This document shows positions 53,992-63,917 of a stretch of 64,000 nt of DNA, in pieces. The notes beneath the pieces were generated by a model, which was given only the letters and a program-made list of their open reading frames with translations, was not told where the DNA came from and ran no database searches. Position numbers and translations under genes: made by a program. Position 1 is the first letter of the stretch. Each line of letters starts with the position of its first letter. The DNA is from Tenacibaculum finnmarkense (GTDB lineage: Bacteria; Bacteroidota; Bacteroidia; Flavobacteriales; Flavobacteriaceae), in assembly GCF_900239185.1 (NCBI RefSeq), contig NZ_OENA01000016.1:40699-104698 (forward strand). The letters are read 5' to 3'.

Positions 53992-55425
53992 ATGAAAAGA
54001 AGTAGCGTTAACGAATTATTACATTCGGATAAATTTTTACAGGAAGTACACGTAAAAGGATGGGTTAGAACCTTTAGAAGCAATCGTTTTATTGCTTTAA
54101 ATGATGGTTCTACCATTAATAATATTCAATGTGTTGTAGATTTCGAAAATACAGATGAAGAACTTTTAAAAAGGATTACTACAAGTGCCGCAGTGAGTAT
54201 TACAGGTACTTTAATTGAAAGTCAAGGTAAAGGACAATCGGTAGAAATAAAAGTTACAAAATTAGAGATTTTAGGTGATTCAAACCCTGATGAATACCCT
54301 ATTCAGCCTAAAAAACATAGTTTAGAATTTTTAAGAGAAAACGCGCATTTACGTATCAGAACAAATACGTTTAGTGCTATTATGAGAGTTCGATCGGCAT
54401 TGTCTTTTGGAGTTCACAAGTATTTTCAAGAAAACGGATTTAACTACGTAAATACACCAATTGTTACAGGTTCTGATGCCGAAGGTGCTGGTGAAATGTT
54501 TCATGTATCTAATTTTGAAACCAATAAAGCGCCGTTAAATGAAGAAGGTGAAATTGATTACACTCAAGATTTTTTCGGAAAAGAAACGAATTTAACCGTT
54601 TCTGGGCAGTTAGAAGCTGAAACCTATGCAATGGCATTAGGAAAAGTATATACTTTTGGTCCTACTTTTAGAGCTGAAAATTCAAATACAACGCGTCATT
54701 TAGCCGAATTTTGGATGATTGAACCTGAGGTTGCATTTAATGATTTAGATGCCAATATGGATTTATCTGAAGATTTTATCAAATCAGTTTTAAACTATGT
54801 TTTAGAAAACTGTAAAGACGATTTGGCATTTTTAGACAATCGTTTAACACAGGAAGATAAAACAAAACCACAAGCTGAACGTAGCGAAATGGGCTTAATT
54901 GAAAAATTAAACTTTGTTGCTAATAACAACTTTAAACGTGTTTCTTACACCGAAGCTTTTGAGATTTTACGTAATTGTAAGCCGAATAAAAAGAAGAAAT
55001 TTCAATTTCCTATTACAGAATGGGGGGTTGATTTACAATCGGAACATGAGCGTTATTTAGTTGAAAAACACTTTAAATGTCCTGTAATTTTATTTGATTA
55101 CCCTGCAACGATAAAAGCATTTTACATGCGTTTAAATGACGATGGTAAAACGGTTCGTGCTATGGATGTTTTATTTCCTGGTATTGGAGAAATGGTTGGT
55201 GGATCGCAAAGAGAAGAGCGTTTAGATGTTTTAAAAGCTAAAATGGCAGATTTAAACATTGATGAAGAAGAATTATGGTGGTATTTAGATACTCGTAAAT
55301 TTGGTACGGCAGTACATTCAGGATTTGGTTTAGGATTTGAACGTTTAGTTTTATTTGCTACAGGAATGAGCAATATTCGTGATGTAATTCCTTTTCCAAG
55401 GACTCCACAAAACGCAGATTTTTAA
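53992..55425 (+). CDS. asnS: Asparaginyl-tRNA synthetase
   Basis: Charges tRNA-Asn. The 477-residue class IIb enzyme has an N-terminal OB-fold ([20 protein letters not shown]) and a catalytic core with [52 protein letters not shown] and the C-terminal [15 protein letters not shown] (motif 3). Complete and ordinary; rpoN follows. Confidence 0.97.
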   Translation: MKRSSVNELLHSDKFLQEVHVKGWVRTFRSNRFIALNDGSTINNIQCVVDFENTDEELLKRITTSAAVSITGTLIESQGKGQSVEIKVTKLEILGDSNPDEYPIQPKKHSLEFLRENAHLRIRTNTFSAIMRVRSALSFGVHKYFQENGFNYVNTPIVTGSDAEGAGEMFHVSNFETNKAPLNEEGEIDYTQDFFGKETNLTVSGQLEAETYAMALGKVYTFGPTFRAENSNTTRHLAEFWMIEPEVAFNDLDANMDLSEDFIKSVLNYVLENCKDDLAFLDNRLTQEDKTKPQAERSEMGLIEKLNFVANNNFKRVSYTEAFEILRNCKPNKKKKFQFPITEWGVDLQSEHERYLVEKHFKCPVILFDYPATIKAFYMRLNDDGKTVRAMDVLFPGIGEMVGGSQREERLDVLKAKMADLNIDEEELWWYLDTRKFGTAVHSGFGLGFERLVLFATGMSNIRDVIPFPRTPQNADF

Positions 55426-55450
55426 AAAACAATAAAATTTATAGCATATA

Positions 55451-55484
55451 ATCGTCATTCCTCACAGAATGACGATTTTTTTTT
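55451..55484 (+). terminator. Terminator after asnS
   Basis: ATCGTCATTC at 55451-55460 pairs perfectly with GAATGACGAT at 55467-55476, followed by a run of eight or so T. Confidence 0.88.
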
Positions 55485-55510
55485 GACCTTAATTTCATAT
55501 ATTTGTAAGT

Positions 55511-56983
55511 ATGCTAAAACAAAGTTTACATTATAAATTACTTCAAAAATTATCGCCTCAACAAATTCAGTTGATGAAGTTAATTCAATTGCCTACACAA
55601 GCTTTTGAAGAACGCTTAAAGCAAGAAATTGAAGAAAATCCTGCTTTAGATACTGGTAAAGAAGAGCCTGAAAACTTTGAAGATACCTTAACCGATGCTG
55701 ATTCTGATGATTATAATAATGATGAAGGAACTGAAAAAATAGATACACAAGACATCAATATTGATGAGTATTTAAGTGATGATGAGTATCCTAGTTATAA
55801 AACGCAAGCAAATAATTATTCGGCTGATGATCAAGAAAGACAAATTCCGTATGCAGCAGGAACGAGTTTTCATCAATCGTTAAATAATCAATTAACCACC
55901 TTTAGAATTAATGAAGAAGAACGCGCTATTGCCGATTTTTTAGTAGGAAGTATTGATGACAGCGGCTATATCCGTAGAGAAATTATCGATTTAGTGGATG
56001 ATTTAGCTTTTACTCAAAATGTTTTTACATCCGAAGAAAAAGTAGAAAATGTTTTAATTAATGTGGTTCAAAAATTAGACCCTGTTGGTGTTGGTGCTCG
56101 TGATTTGAAGGAATGTTTAATTATTCAATTAAAATCAAAATCGGCAAAGCAAACAAGAACTTTGGCTATTGATATTCTTGAAAATGCTTTTGATCACTTT
56201 GTTAAAAAACATTATAAAAAACTACTCGAAAAGTTTAATATTGATGAAGATTATTTGAAAGAAATAATTGCCGAAATCGGAAAGTTAAACCCGAAACCTG
56301 GTAGTTCGTATGCTGGTAATAATAAATTAGCCGAACAGATTGTTCCCGATTTTTCAATACAAATTGTTGATGGTACTTTAGAATTGACCTTAAACTCGCG
56401 AAATGCTCCTGAACTGCACGTTTCACGAGAGTATAACAATATGTTAAAAGGCTATAGCGATGCTACAAAAAAGAGCAAAACTCAAAAAGATGCCGTCATG
56501 TTTATTAAGCAGAAATTAGATGCTGCTAAATGGTTTATTGATGCTATAAAACAACGTCAGCAAACCTTGTTAATTACCATGAACGCTATTATGTTACGTC
56601 AGGAAGCATATTTTTTAACAGGTGATGAGCGCAAGCTAAAACCGATGATTTTAAAAGATATTGCTGATGAAATACACATGGATGTTTCTACGGTTTCAAG
56701 GGTTGCCAACAGTAAATATGTAACAACACCTTACGGAACAAAACTGATAAAAGTATTTTTCTCTGAGTCAATGAAAAATGATCAAGGTGAAGATGTTTCA
56801 ACACGTGAAATTAAAAAAATATTAGAAACCGTTATTCAAGAAGAAGATAAACGCAAACCACTTACTGACGAAAAATTATCTAAAATATTAAAAGAAAAAG
56901 GCTATCCTATTGCTAGAAGAACGGTTGCTAAATACCGTGAGCAATTAGATATTTCGGTAGCAAGATTGCGTAAAGAAATATAA
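55511..56983 (+). CDS. rpoN: RNA polymerase sigma-54 factor
   Basis: A 490-residue alternative sigma factor. The Gln/Leu-rich activator-interacting region I is at the N-terminus (LSPQQIQLMKLIQLPTQAFEERL), followed by an acidic region II (about 50-105), the core-binding domain (about 115-300), the DNA-binding HTH (DIADEIHMDVSTVSRVANSKYV) and the RpoN box ARRTVAKYRE (about 471-480). It depends on AAA activators, none of which is in this window. It is followed 3 bases later by a membrane protein gene. Confidence 0.97.
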   Translation: MLKQSLHYKLLQKLSPQQIQLMKLIQLPTQAFEERLKQEIEENPALDTGKEEPENFEDTLTDADSDDYNNDEGTEKIDTQDINIDEYLSDDEYPSYKTQANNYSADDQERQIPYAAGTSFHQSLNNQLTTFRINEEERAIADFLVGSIDDSGYIRREIIDLVDDLAFTQNVFTSEEKVENVLINVVQKLDPVGVGARDLKECLIIQLKSKSAKQTRTLAIDILENAFDHFVKKHYKKLLEKFNIDEDYLKEIIAEIGKLNPKPGSSYAGNNKLAEQIVPDFSIQIVDGTLELTLNSRNAPELHVSREYNNMLKGYSDATKKSKTQKDAVMFIKQKLDAAKWFIDAIKQRQQTLLITMNAIMLRQEAYFLTGDERKLKPMILKDIADEIHMDVSTVSRVANSKYVTTPYGTKLIKVFFSESMKNDQGEDVSTREIKKILETVIQEEDKRKPLTDEKLSKILKEKGYPIARRTVAKYREQLDISVARLRKEI

Positions 56984-56986
56984 AAA

Positions 56987-57586
56987 ATGCGTTGGCCTAA
57001 ATTCATATCTACTATTTTACACCCGATTGTCATTCCAACAATTGGCATCATTTTATATTTTATTTTAACGCCTGTTTATTTAAGCCGTTATCAACAATAT
57101 ACCTTATTGGGCGTGGTATTTGTTGCCACTTATATTATTCCAATACTTTTATTGATTTTTTTAAAAGCGGTAAAATATATAGAATCGTATGAAGTTCATG
57201 GAATTAAAGAACGTAAAATTCCAGTATTTTTTATGATGTCTTTGCTATTTTTATTGGGTAAATTTTTCTCTGAAATAACAATTATTAAAGATTTAAGCTA
57301 CTTGTTTTTTGGTGTGGTATTTGGCTTAGGGGTTATTTATATCCTTTTTTCATTGAAAATAAAAGCAAGTTTACATTTATTGTCTTTAGGAGCTGCTACT
57401 GGCTATTTTTTACTTTTTCAACAAATACATAACATAACAACACTTCCTTTGATTATTGTTTTAATACTACTCTCAGGGCTTTCAGCTAGTGCTAGGCTTC
57501 ATTTAAAAGCACATACGATTAAAGAAGTTTATTTGGGTTTTTTTATTGGTATAGCAAGTCCTTTTTTTGCATTTTACATATTATAA
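56987..57586 (+). CDS. Integral membrane protein, possibly PAP2-related
   Basis: A 199-residue protein with six or so membrane helices. The end, ASARLHLKAHTIKEVYLGFFIG, resembles the last motif of PAP2 phosphatases (a His followed by a Gly-rich helix), but the earlier KxxxxxxRP and SGH motifs are missing, so phosphatase activity is doubtful. It follows rpoN by 3 bases and is probably co-transcribed. Its 3' end overlaps the convergent barrel gene by 6 bases. Confidence 0.7.
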   Translation: MRWPKFISTILHPIVIPTIGIILYFILTPVYLSRYQQYTLLGVVFVATYIIPILLLIFLKAVKYIESYEVHGIKERKIPVFFMMSLLFLLGKFFSEITIIKDLSYLFFGVVFGLGVIYILFSLKIKASLHLLSLGAATGYFLLFQQIHNITTLPLIIVLILLSGLSASARLHLKAHTIKEVYLGFFIGIASPFFAFYIL

Positions 57587-58249
57587 TAAGTAAAAACTCA
57601 ATCCAAAACGTACTATATTACTTCTAACTCTACACCCATTTGAAAAAGCATTTTTTAATAAAGGTGTTAATCCGTAATACACATGAAAATTAAAAGTTTT
57701 ATACCCCGAACTAAGTGTTAATCCTGTTTGAAATTTATTATAACTAGCAGATTTTAAAACATCTTTAGCCTCAATAGTATCGGTATAACTAAAGGTATTG
57801 CTTAAATTATAACTAAAATTAATACCTGTGTAAAGCCTCCAAAAAGAAAAACTGTTTTGGGTAGATGTTCTTAACCGAAACTCAATAGGCATTTCAAGGG
57901 TATGTGTTTTTAGCTTATTGGCTGTTATCATATAATTTCGCTGTAAATTATCGGGATATTCTTTTACAGCTTCTACATTAAGATTAAACGCATCTATTGC
58001 ATAGCCAAGCCCAATACCAACTGCCATTTTACCACTTTTTACAAGCGGAATATCTTTTATATACCCTGCCGAAAAACCAAATGAAAAAGTATTTTTATCA
58101 ATTTTATTTGGTTGATTTGTTAAGGTATTAAAAGTTACCTTTAAATAAAGCTGATCTTCCCAATAACGATCGCCTATTTGCAAGGAATCTTTTTGAGAAA
58201 AAATAGCTATTGATAAAAATAAAAAAAAGAATATAAGACTATTTTTCAT
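57581..58249 (-). CDS. Outer-membrane beta-barrel protein (PorT-like porin family)
   Basis: A 222-residue protein with a signal peptide (about 1-18, ending in FSQ) and about ten amphipathic strands ending in FGLSFYLL, consistent with an eight- to ten-stranded outer-membrane barrel. It resembles the PorT/OMP_b-brl_2 family, whose best known member takes part in type IX secretion; whether this protein does so cannot be decided here. It lies downstream of the ExbB/ExbD genes on the same strand, with a terminator between. Confidence 0.75.
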   Translation of the reverse strand: MKNSLIFFFLFLSIAIFSQKDSLQIGDRYWEDQLYLKVTFNTLTNQPNKIDKNTFSFGFSAGYIKDIPLVKSGKMAVGIGLGYAIDAFNLNVEAVKEYPDNLQRNYMITANKLKTHTLEMPIEFRLRTSTQNSFSFWRLYTGINFSYNLSNTFSYTDTIEAKDVLKSASYNKFQTGLTLSSGYKTFNFHVYYGLTPLLKNAFSNGCRVRSNIVRFGLSFYLL

Positions 58250-58304
58250 AGGACGAATTTCACTAATTGTAATTAAAATTAGCTAAATGTACACTTTTTT
58301 ACAT

Positions 58305-58338
58305 AAAAAAAGAGCAATCATAACGATTGCTCTTTTTG
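58305..58338 (-). terminator. Terminator of the exbB-exbD cluster
   Basis: AAAAAGAGCAATC at 58307-58319 pairs perfectly with GATTGCTCTTTTT at 58325-58337. On the minus strand it ends the cluster 23 bases past the second exbD. Confidence 0.85.
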
Positions 58339-58360
58339 GTGTTTATTTTTTAAAAAGTAA

Positions 58361-58831
58361 TTACTTTTTAATATCTGCTGATTTATGCGTAGATAAACTT
58401 AATTTAAGAGCATTTACATCTCTTAATTTCTCACGAATATCAGCTAAAGTACCAACACTCGATTCTTTATCCATCTTTATAGAAGTAGTCATAAAAGGAA
58501 CTTCAGCTTCCGATACATTTCCTCTTTCTAAGAAAATAAAAGAAGGTACATCTTCTGGTGTAGCAATCTTATCGTTTAACTGAATTCTATTATAGCCCTT
58601 TCCATATTTAGCATCTTTTGCCTTACCAACATAAATAGTGCTCACTAAACTTTTACGTTCAAGCTTCTTTACTTCACTAGCACTAGGTAAACGAGGGTTT
58701 TCAATAGCTAAATCGCTTTCTCTCATTACCGTTGTTACCATGAAAAAGAATAATAACATAAAAACAATATCAGGAAGTGAAGAAGTATTCACTGCTGGCA
58801 TCTCTTTTTTCTTATTTTTAAATTTAGACAT
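58361..58831 (-). CDS. exbD: Biopolymer transport protein ExbD/TolR (second)
   Basis: A 156-residue protein with one N-terminal membrane helix that carries the proton-relay Asp (Asp21 in SLPDIVFML) and a periplasmic domain. With the ExbB-like protein it should form a proton-driven motor that energises TonB or Tol-like processes. It is 18 bases after the first exbD. Having two different ExbD proteins with one ExbB is usual in flavobacteria and may allow mixed motors. Confidence 0.92.
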   Translation of the reverse strand: MSKFKNKKKEMPAVNTSSLPDIVFMLLFFFMVTTVMRESDLAIENPRLPSASEVKKLERKSLVSTIYVGKAKDAKYGKGYNRIQLNDKIATPEDVPSFIFLERGNVSEAEVPFMTTSIKMDKESSVGTLADIREKLRDVNALKLSLSTHKSADIKK

Positions 58832-58849
58832 ACTTAAATTGTTTTAATA

Positions 58850-59476
58850 CTATTGAACATTAGTTGGTTCAGAATCAGATATAATTTGAGGATAACTACT
58901 CTTTATATCTTCTACTTTTTTTCTTAATGCATCATCTTTTCTTGCACCTGCTTTAAAAGTTTTATCTAATTCCGTAAAACTCATACCGTACTTTTCTTGG
59001 CATAATTTATTACGTAACTCAGCATATGCTTTTAACAGTTCATTTTGAACAGCAACATACATACCAAACTCAGTACCTCTATCACTTTCAACAGAGATAA
59101 TAGCTTTATTTGGATGATCTGATGAAGCTGGGTCTTTAGCACCTTTACAATAGTTACAAGATGCTCCTGCATCTTTTCCTGGCATTGGGTTACCAATACC
59201 TCCACCGTTATCTATAAATTTAACAGCCGCATCTTTTAAGTCTTTTAACTCCATACCTTGATCCTCTACGAATAATTGGTTATTTCTGTTAATAATTACT
59301 TGAAAAATGTTTTTCTCTTTTACAATAGGTGGTACAACGTCTGATTTTTCAGCTAACTTTTTAGGGATACCTGAATCTACGTCCATTGTAGTTGTTACAA
59401 GGAAAAAGATAAGTAGCAAGAATGCAATATCTGCCATAGAACCTGCATTAATTTCTGGATTTTCTCTTCTTGCCAT
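58850..59476 (-). CDS. exbD: Biopolymer transport protein ExbD/TolR with Cys-containing insert (first)
   Basis: A 208-residue ExbD, longer than the usual 130-160. The helix with Asp16 (SMADIAFLLLIFFLV) is at 13-29. The periplasmic part has an insert at about 90-125 with CNYC at 107-110 in GASCNYCKGAKDP, which could form a disulfide or bind metal. It is 6 bases from the small membrane protein gene upstream and 18 from the second exbD, all in one operon with the ExbB-like gene. Confidence 0.92.
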   Translation of the reverse strand: MARRENPEINAGSMADIAFLLLIFFLVTTTMDVDSGIPKKLAEKSDVVPPIVKEKNIFQVIINRNNQLFVEDQGMELKDLKDAAVKFIDNGGGIGNPMPGKDAGASCNYCKGAKDPASSDHPNKAIISVESDRGTEFGMYVAVQNELLKAYAELRNKLCQEKYGMSFTELDKTFKAGARKDDALRKKVEDIKSSYPQIISDSEPTNVQ

Positions 59477-59482
59477 GTTTAC

Positions 59483-59920
59483 TTATGATTTAACGATTCC
59501 TTTTAATAAATCTACTACAAAAAATGTTCCTGCAATTGCACCTAAAATCAAGGTAAAACTAATTCCTGTTCCTACCCATTTAGAAACGCTTCCTGCTGGA
59601 ACTAATACTCCTGCATCAGGACCTAATACCTGAGCATTAGAAGAGAATATGTATGAAACCACTAAAAGAACCCCTAAAACTAAAACCCCTAATAAGGTTT
59701 TCTTTAAGGCAGCAGGGTTTTTAAACATACTCAATAATGAAATTACTACAGCAACAATTACAATTACAATTAGTAAATAATATGAATAACTTACTAAAGG
59801 AGACACAGCATTAGAAACCGCTTCTACGTTTTCTTTGTCTATTATTACAACGTTTACAAATAGCCCAACACCAATAAGTGATATTAAAGCTACAAGTAAT
59901 GTTAATATTTTATTATTCAT
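59483..59920 (-). CDS. Small membrane protein between ExbB- and ExbD-like genes
   Basis: A 145-residue protein with four hydrophobic segments (about 5-28, 44-65, 72-92 and 113-137) and no known catalytic motif. It lies 8 bases after the ExbB-like gene and 6 before exbD, so it belongs to the motor operon and may be an accessory subunit. I do not recognise a named family. Confidence 0.78.
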   Translation of the reverse strand: MNNKILTLLVALISLIGVGLFVNVVIIDKENVEAVSNAVSPLVSYSYYLLIVIVIVAVVISLLSMFKNPAALKKTLLGVLVLGVLLVVSYIFSSNAQVLGPDAGVLVPAGSVSKWVGTGISFTLILGAIAGTFFVVDLLKGIVKS

Positions 59921-59928
59921 ACGATTGA

Positions 59929-60642
59929 TTATTTTTTATACTTAGCTAATAAGTCGATTAAAGAAATTGAAGCATCTTCCATATTATTTACAATACTATC
60001 AATTTTAGAAACGATGTAATTATAAAAAATTTGTAAGATAATTGCTGCTACAAGACCAAATACCGTTGTTAAAAGTGCAATTTTAATACCACCTGCTACT
60101 ACGGCTGGAGAAATATCATTTGCTACAGCGATCTTATCGAAAGCTTCAATCATACCAATTACAGTACCCATGAAACCTAACATTGGCGCTAATGCAATAA
60201 ATAAAGATAACCAAGAAACATTTTTCTCTAATAATCCCATTTGTACACCACCATAACCTACTACCGCTTTTTCAGCAGCTTCTAAACCTTCGTCAGCTCT
60301 TTCTAATCCTTGGTAAAAGATAGAAGCAACAGGTCCTTTTGTATTTCTACAAACCTCTTTAGCAGCTTCAATACCACCAGAACTTAAAGCATCATCTACA
60401 CTTGCCACTAATTTCTTAGTATTCGTTGTAGCCATGTTTAAATAAATAATTCTTTCAATTGCGATTGCTAATCCTAAAATTAAAGCAACTAATACGATAC
60501 CCATAAACTGAGGATCTCCTTCAATAAAACGTTGTTTTAACTCTTGGTGAAAAGTTTTTTCTGCTTCTTGAGCATTTGCTGACTGAATAGCCCCTAAAAA
60601 CATAAATCCTGCAACAGTTAGGAAATTTACTACTTTCTTCAT
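59929..60642 (-). CDS. exbB: MotA/TolQ/ExbB proton channel family protein
   Basis: A 237-residue protein with a signal-like first helix (about 5-25), then three membrane helices, and the family core EKNVSWLSLFIALAPMLGFMGTVIGMIEAF (split here by position, about 141-170) and GGIKIALLTTVFGLVAAI. It should form the pentameric channel that works with ExbD subunits. It is the first gene of the operon running to 58361. Upstream, 60643-60877, is AT-rich and holds no gene. Confidence 0.93.
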   Translation of the reverse strand: MKKVVNFLTVAGFMFLGAIQSANAQEAEKTFHQELKQRFIEGDPQFMGIVLVALILGLAIAIERIIYLNMATTNTKKLVASVDDALSSGGIEAAKEVCRNTKGPVASIFYQGLERADEGLEAAEKAVVGYGGVQMGLLEKNVSWLSLFIALAPMLGFMGTVIGMIEAFDKIAVANDISPAVVAGGIKIALLTTVFGLVAAIILQIFYNYIVSKIDSIVNNMEDASISLIDLLAKYKK

Positions 60643-60877
60643 TTTGTTATAATTAATTTTAAATAGTTAATGGGTTAAAAATACAATTTTTACTAGAAAA
60701 AACTCAAATTTTTACAAATAAGTGTTAATTTTATTATTTGATAAAGTTAATTTTCAGACTGCCAAGTAACAAAAAAATCTTGGTACATTAAAAAAATTAA
60801 GGTTATTTATAACACATTTTTGTTTCTATAACTATTTCAGGTAGTTATCGTCATAAATTTAGTTAAAAAAATATCAT

Positions 60878-61918
60878 TTAGTTAATTTCTCCACGCAACG
60901 ATGTTTCAAAATAATGTTTAAACTCTTCTTTTGATAATTTTTCACCTAATAAATACATCATTTTAGCAATAGCAGTCTCTGTGGTGATATCTTTTCCATC
61001 AATAATTCCGATGCGTTTTAGGTCAGAACTGGTTTCATAATGCCCTAAAATAACACTTCCGCCGGCACATTGTGTTACATTTACAATGTGAATTCCTTTA
61101 GATATTGCTTTTTCAATTAAATTTATAAACCATTTTTGGGTAGGTGCATTTCCTGATCCGTAGGTTTCTAAAACAATTCCTTTCAAATCAGGAATATTGA
61201 TAAAACTTTTTACAACCGCAGCAGTTATCCCTGGAAATAATTTTAAAATAGCGACATTATGATCTAATTTTTTTCTAAAGATAAGTTTATTTTCTGCTGC
61301 TTTAGGCTTAAATAATACTGAGTCATTAAAATTCAAATGCACGCCACTTACCGCTAAAGGCGGATAATTCATTGATGCAAAAGCTTCAAATTGTTCGGCA
61401 TTTATTTTGGTGGTTCTGTTGGCACGGTATAATTTATATTCAAAATACAGCCCAACCTCTTGTATTACCGGTTTTCCGTTTTTATAGGTTGATGCTATTT
61501 GTATCGAGGTAATTAAGTTTTCCTTTGCATCGGTACGTAAGTCACCAATTGGCAATTGCGAACCTGTAAAAATTACTGGTTTCTGTAAGTTTTCAAACAT
61601 AAAACTAATTGCTGATGATGTATATGACATGGTATCAGAACCCGTAAGTACTACAAAACCATCAAATTTATCATAATTATCGGCAATAATTTGCGCAATA
61701 TCAGTATAATAACTCACATTCATATTAGACGAATCAATTGCTTGGTCAAATGAAATCGTGGTCATTTCACAATGTAATTGCTGTAATTCAGGTATTTTAC
61801 TCGATATTTGGCTAAAATCAAAAGCTTTTAAAGCGCCTGTTTTATAATCTTTAACCATACCAATAGTTCCTCCTGTATATACGATTAAAATTTTAGGTTT
61901 TTTTTGATTTTTTGACAT
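60878..61918 (-). CDS. ansA: Type I (cytoplasmic) asparaginase
   Basis: Hydrolyses asparagine to aspartate and ammonia. The 346-residue protein has no signal peptide. Active-site motifs are YTGGTIGMV (Thr near residue 15) and LTGSDTMSYTSSAISFM (about 90-106), then FTGSQLPIGDLRTDAKENL. Length and lack of export signal fit the cytoplasmic type. It is separated by 235 bases from the ExbB gene. Confidence 0.95.
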   Translation of the reverse strand: MSKNQKKPKILIVYTGGTIGMVKDYKTGALKAFDFSQISSKIPELQQLHCEMTTISFDQAIDSSNMNVSYYTDIAQIIADNYDKFDGFVVLTGSDTMSYTSSAISFMFENLQKPVIFTGSQLPIGDLRTDAKENLITSIQIASTYKNGKPVIQEVGLYFEYKLYRANRTTKINAEQFEAFASMNYPPLAVSGVHLNFNDSVLFKPKAAENKLIFRKKLDHNVAILKLFPGITAAVVKSFINIPDLKGIVLETYGSGNAPTQKWFINLIEKAISKGIHIVNVTQCAGGSVILGHYETSSDLKRIGIIDGKDITTETAIAKMMYLLGEKLSKEEFKHYFETSLRGEIN

Positions 61919-62026
61919 TTGGATATTTTATTTTTTTGATTTTTTGATAAAAAATTTAATAATGGAATAATTTATGTTGTAAATTTATCAAACAAAACAA
62001 TACAAACTTTTAAAACAACATAATTT

Positions 62027-62725
62027 ATGATAGGTTTTTATGTGCTGATAGGAATTATTTCGCTATGTAGCTGGTTAGTAAGCAATATGCTTAAACGTAA
62101 ATTTAAGAAATATTCACAGGTTCATTTAAAAAATGGCATGAGTGGCGCTGAAATTGCGCAAAAAATGTTAAACGATCACGGAATTAATGATGTAAAAGTA
62201 ATTTCAACTCCAGGAATGTTAACAGATCATTACAATCCTCAAAATAAGACGGTTAATTTAAGTGAAGGTGTTTATAACCAACGAAATGCCGCTTCGGCAG
62301 CCGTTGCAGCACACGAAGTTGGGCATGCTGTACAACATGCTAGGGCTTATGAATATTTACAAATGCGTTCAAAATTAGTACCGATGGTAAGTATTACTTC
62401 TAAGTATTCACAATGGATGGTTATTGGTGGAATTACCTTTGGAGCTGCTTCTGGTAACTCAGGAATTGGCTTTTACATTGCCATTGCAGGGTTAATTTTT
62501 ATGGCAGTTGGTACGCTGTTTAGTTTTGTAACTTTACCTGTTGAATATGACGCTAGCAATAGAGCTTTGGCTTGGCTAGAGGATAAACATATTGTAACCC
62601 GTGAAGAATTAGCGGGTTCAAAAGATGCGTTAAAATGGGCAGCAAGAACCTATTTAGTTGCCGCTTTAGGATCATTAGCCATGTTATTATATTGGGGAAT
62701 GCGAATTTTAGGAAATAGAGATTAG
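62027..62725 (+). CDS. Membrane zinc metallopeptidase (YugP-like)
   Basis: A 232-residue protein with an N-terminal helix, a zinc-binding AAHEVGHAVQHA (about 95-106) and three further helices. The sequence MSGAEIAQKMLNDHGI and TDHYNPQNKTVNLSEGVY upstream of the zinc motif are typical of the neutral zinc metallopeptidase family PF04298. Its substrates are unknown. It is followed by a strong terminator. Confidence 0.9.
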   Translation: MIGFYVLIGIISLCSWLVSNMLKRKFKKYSQVHLKNGMSGAEIAQKMLNDHGINDVKVISTPGMLTDHYNPQNKTVNLSEGVYNQRNAASAAVAAHEVGHAVQHARAYEYLQMRSKLVPMVSITSKYSQWMVIGGITFGAASGNSGIGFYIAIAGLIFMAVGTLFSFVTLPVEYDASNRALAWLEDKHIVTREELAGSKDALKWAARTYLVAALGSLAMLLYWGMRILGNRD

Positions 62726-62760
62726 CTATCACAGCTACTTTTAGCATTTATTATAATTGA

Positions 62761-62793
62761 AAAAGCACTCCTTAATATAAGGAGTGCTTTTTT
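62761..62793 (+). terminator. Terminator after the zinc metallopeptidase gene
   Basis: AAAAGCACTCCTT at 62761-62773 pairs perfectly with AAGGAGTGCTTTT at 62779-62791, followed by T residues. Confidence 0.9.
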
Positions 62794-62858
62794 ATGTGTT
62801 TATTTTTATTTTGAAGATTTAATAATTAATTTTCTTTGGATAAAAAAGAAATTAAATT

Positions 62859-63917
62859 TTACCACCACCAAGCAGCAGCATTCATGGTATCGCCTCCCAT
62901 GGCACTTGATGCTTTTTTATAATTTGTTTTATTTACAGATTTTTCTAAACTTGGGTATAATAAACGAACAGGCACTAAATTGCTATTTAAGTTTCCTGAA
63001 CCTGCTTTTATAAAAGAAGGTTTTTTACTTCGTTTCCAATCAAACCAAGCCTCTAAACCTACATGATATAATGACAGCCATTTTTGTTCGTATAATATTT
63101 CTGAAGTTGAATTATAGACCGCTGTATTTGTTAAAAAATCAGCAGGCATTTGTACTTTTAAATCATCGAAATTAGCTTTTACTGCTTTGTTATAATAAGC
63201 AGCAGCATTACCTACTGATATTAGTCCTTTTTCTTTTGCTTCAGCTAAAATAAAATTAAGTTCACTATAATTTAGTAAAACTCCTTTAACCATCGTTGCA
63301 CTTTCAAAACAAGCTGTTGATTTTCTACTATACGCATCGGGTCTTCCTATAGCGCCTAACGCCTGACCTGGGGCAACCCCTAATGTTAAATTTTGACTGT
63401 CTTTTTTAGGGCTCAATAAAACATGTATACGAGGGTCATTATCTCCTTGCATTGTACGTATTAAATGAGTTGTTGGAATCAATCTAAAATAATCATAAGC
63501 CCTACCGCCACCTGGTTTACATACCGATGATATATCTGGTAAACTACCACTAAAATTATAGGTTGCATTATCGGCATTTGATTCAAATATTGGATATTTA
63601 GCAGGATTTGTTATCATCTGATTAAAAGCAACACTATTATTTTGCACATTACTTGTTCTTAATAACATTCGTAAATGCAAAGAATTTGCAAATTTTTTCC
63701 AACGCAACATATCGCCTTGATACAAAATATCGCCCGTTATATTTTTTGATAACTTTATTATTTTATTTGCTTCTGATAACTTTAATAATAAGTTTTTATA
63801 AATCTCTTTTTGAGTATCGTATTTTGGGTTTATAATTCCTTCTTTAGTCTTATTTGCTTCGCTGTAAGGAACAGCACCATAAGCATCGGTAATAACACTA
63901 AATATATAAGAGCCTGT
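62859..63917 (-). pseudogene. SusD/RagB family lipoprotein, C-terminal part, interrupted by an insertion
   Basis: An in-frame stretch of 352 codons with no proper start. It includes SVITDAYGAVPYSEANKT, YQGDMLRWKKFANSLHLRMLL, YSELNFILAEAKEKG and YEQKWLSLYHVGLEAWFDWKR, typical of the middle and C-terminal part of SusD-like nutrient-binding lipoproteins that sit on TonB receptors. The TTG at 63725 is inside the conserved region and is not the start. Upstream homology stops at about 63909 where the IS-like sequence begins, and the frame meets a stop at 63918. The 5' half, with the signal peptide, is missing here and may lie beyond the insertion. Confidence 0.8.

Noticed and set aside
58287..58583. 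Plus-strand 98-residue gene
   Set aside because: It covers a terminator and the antisense of exbD and has no family features.
60643..60877. RNA gene or hidden small gene between exbB and ansA
   Set aside because: The stretch is AT-rich with no stable stem, no tRNA-like features and no convincing reading frame.
63725..63725. Start of a complete 288-residue SusD-like protein
   Set aside because: The codon is TTG and conserved SusD sequence continues upstream in frame to about 63909, so the gene is larger and interrupted.
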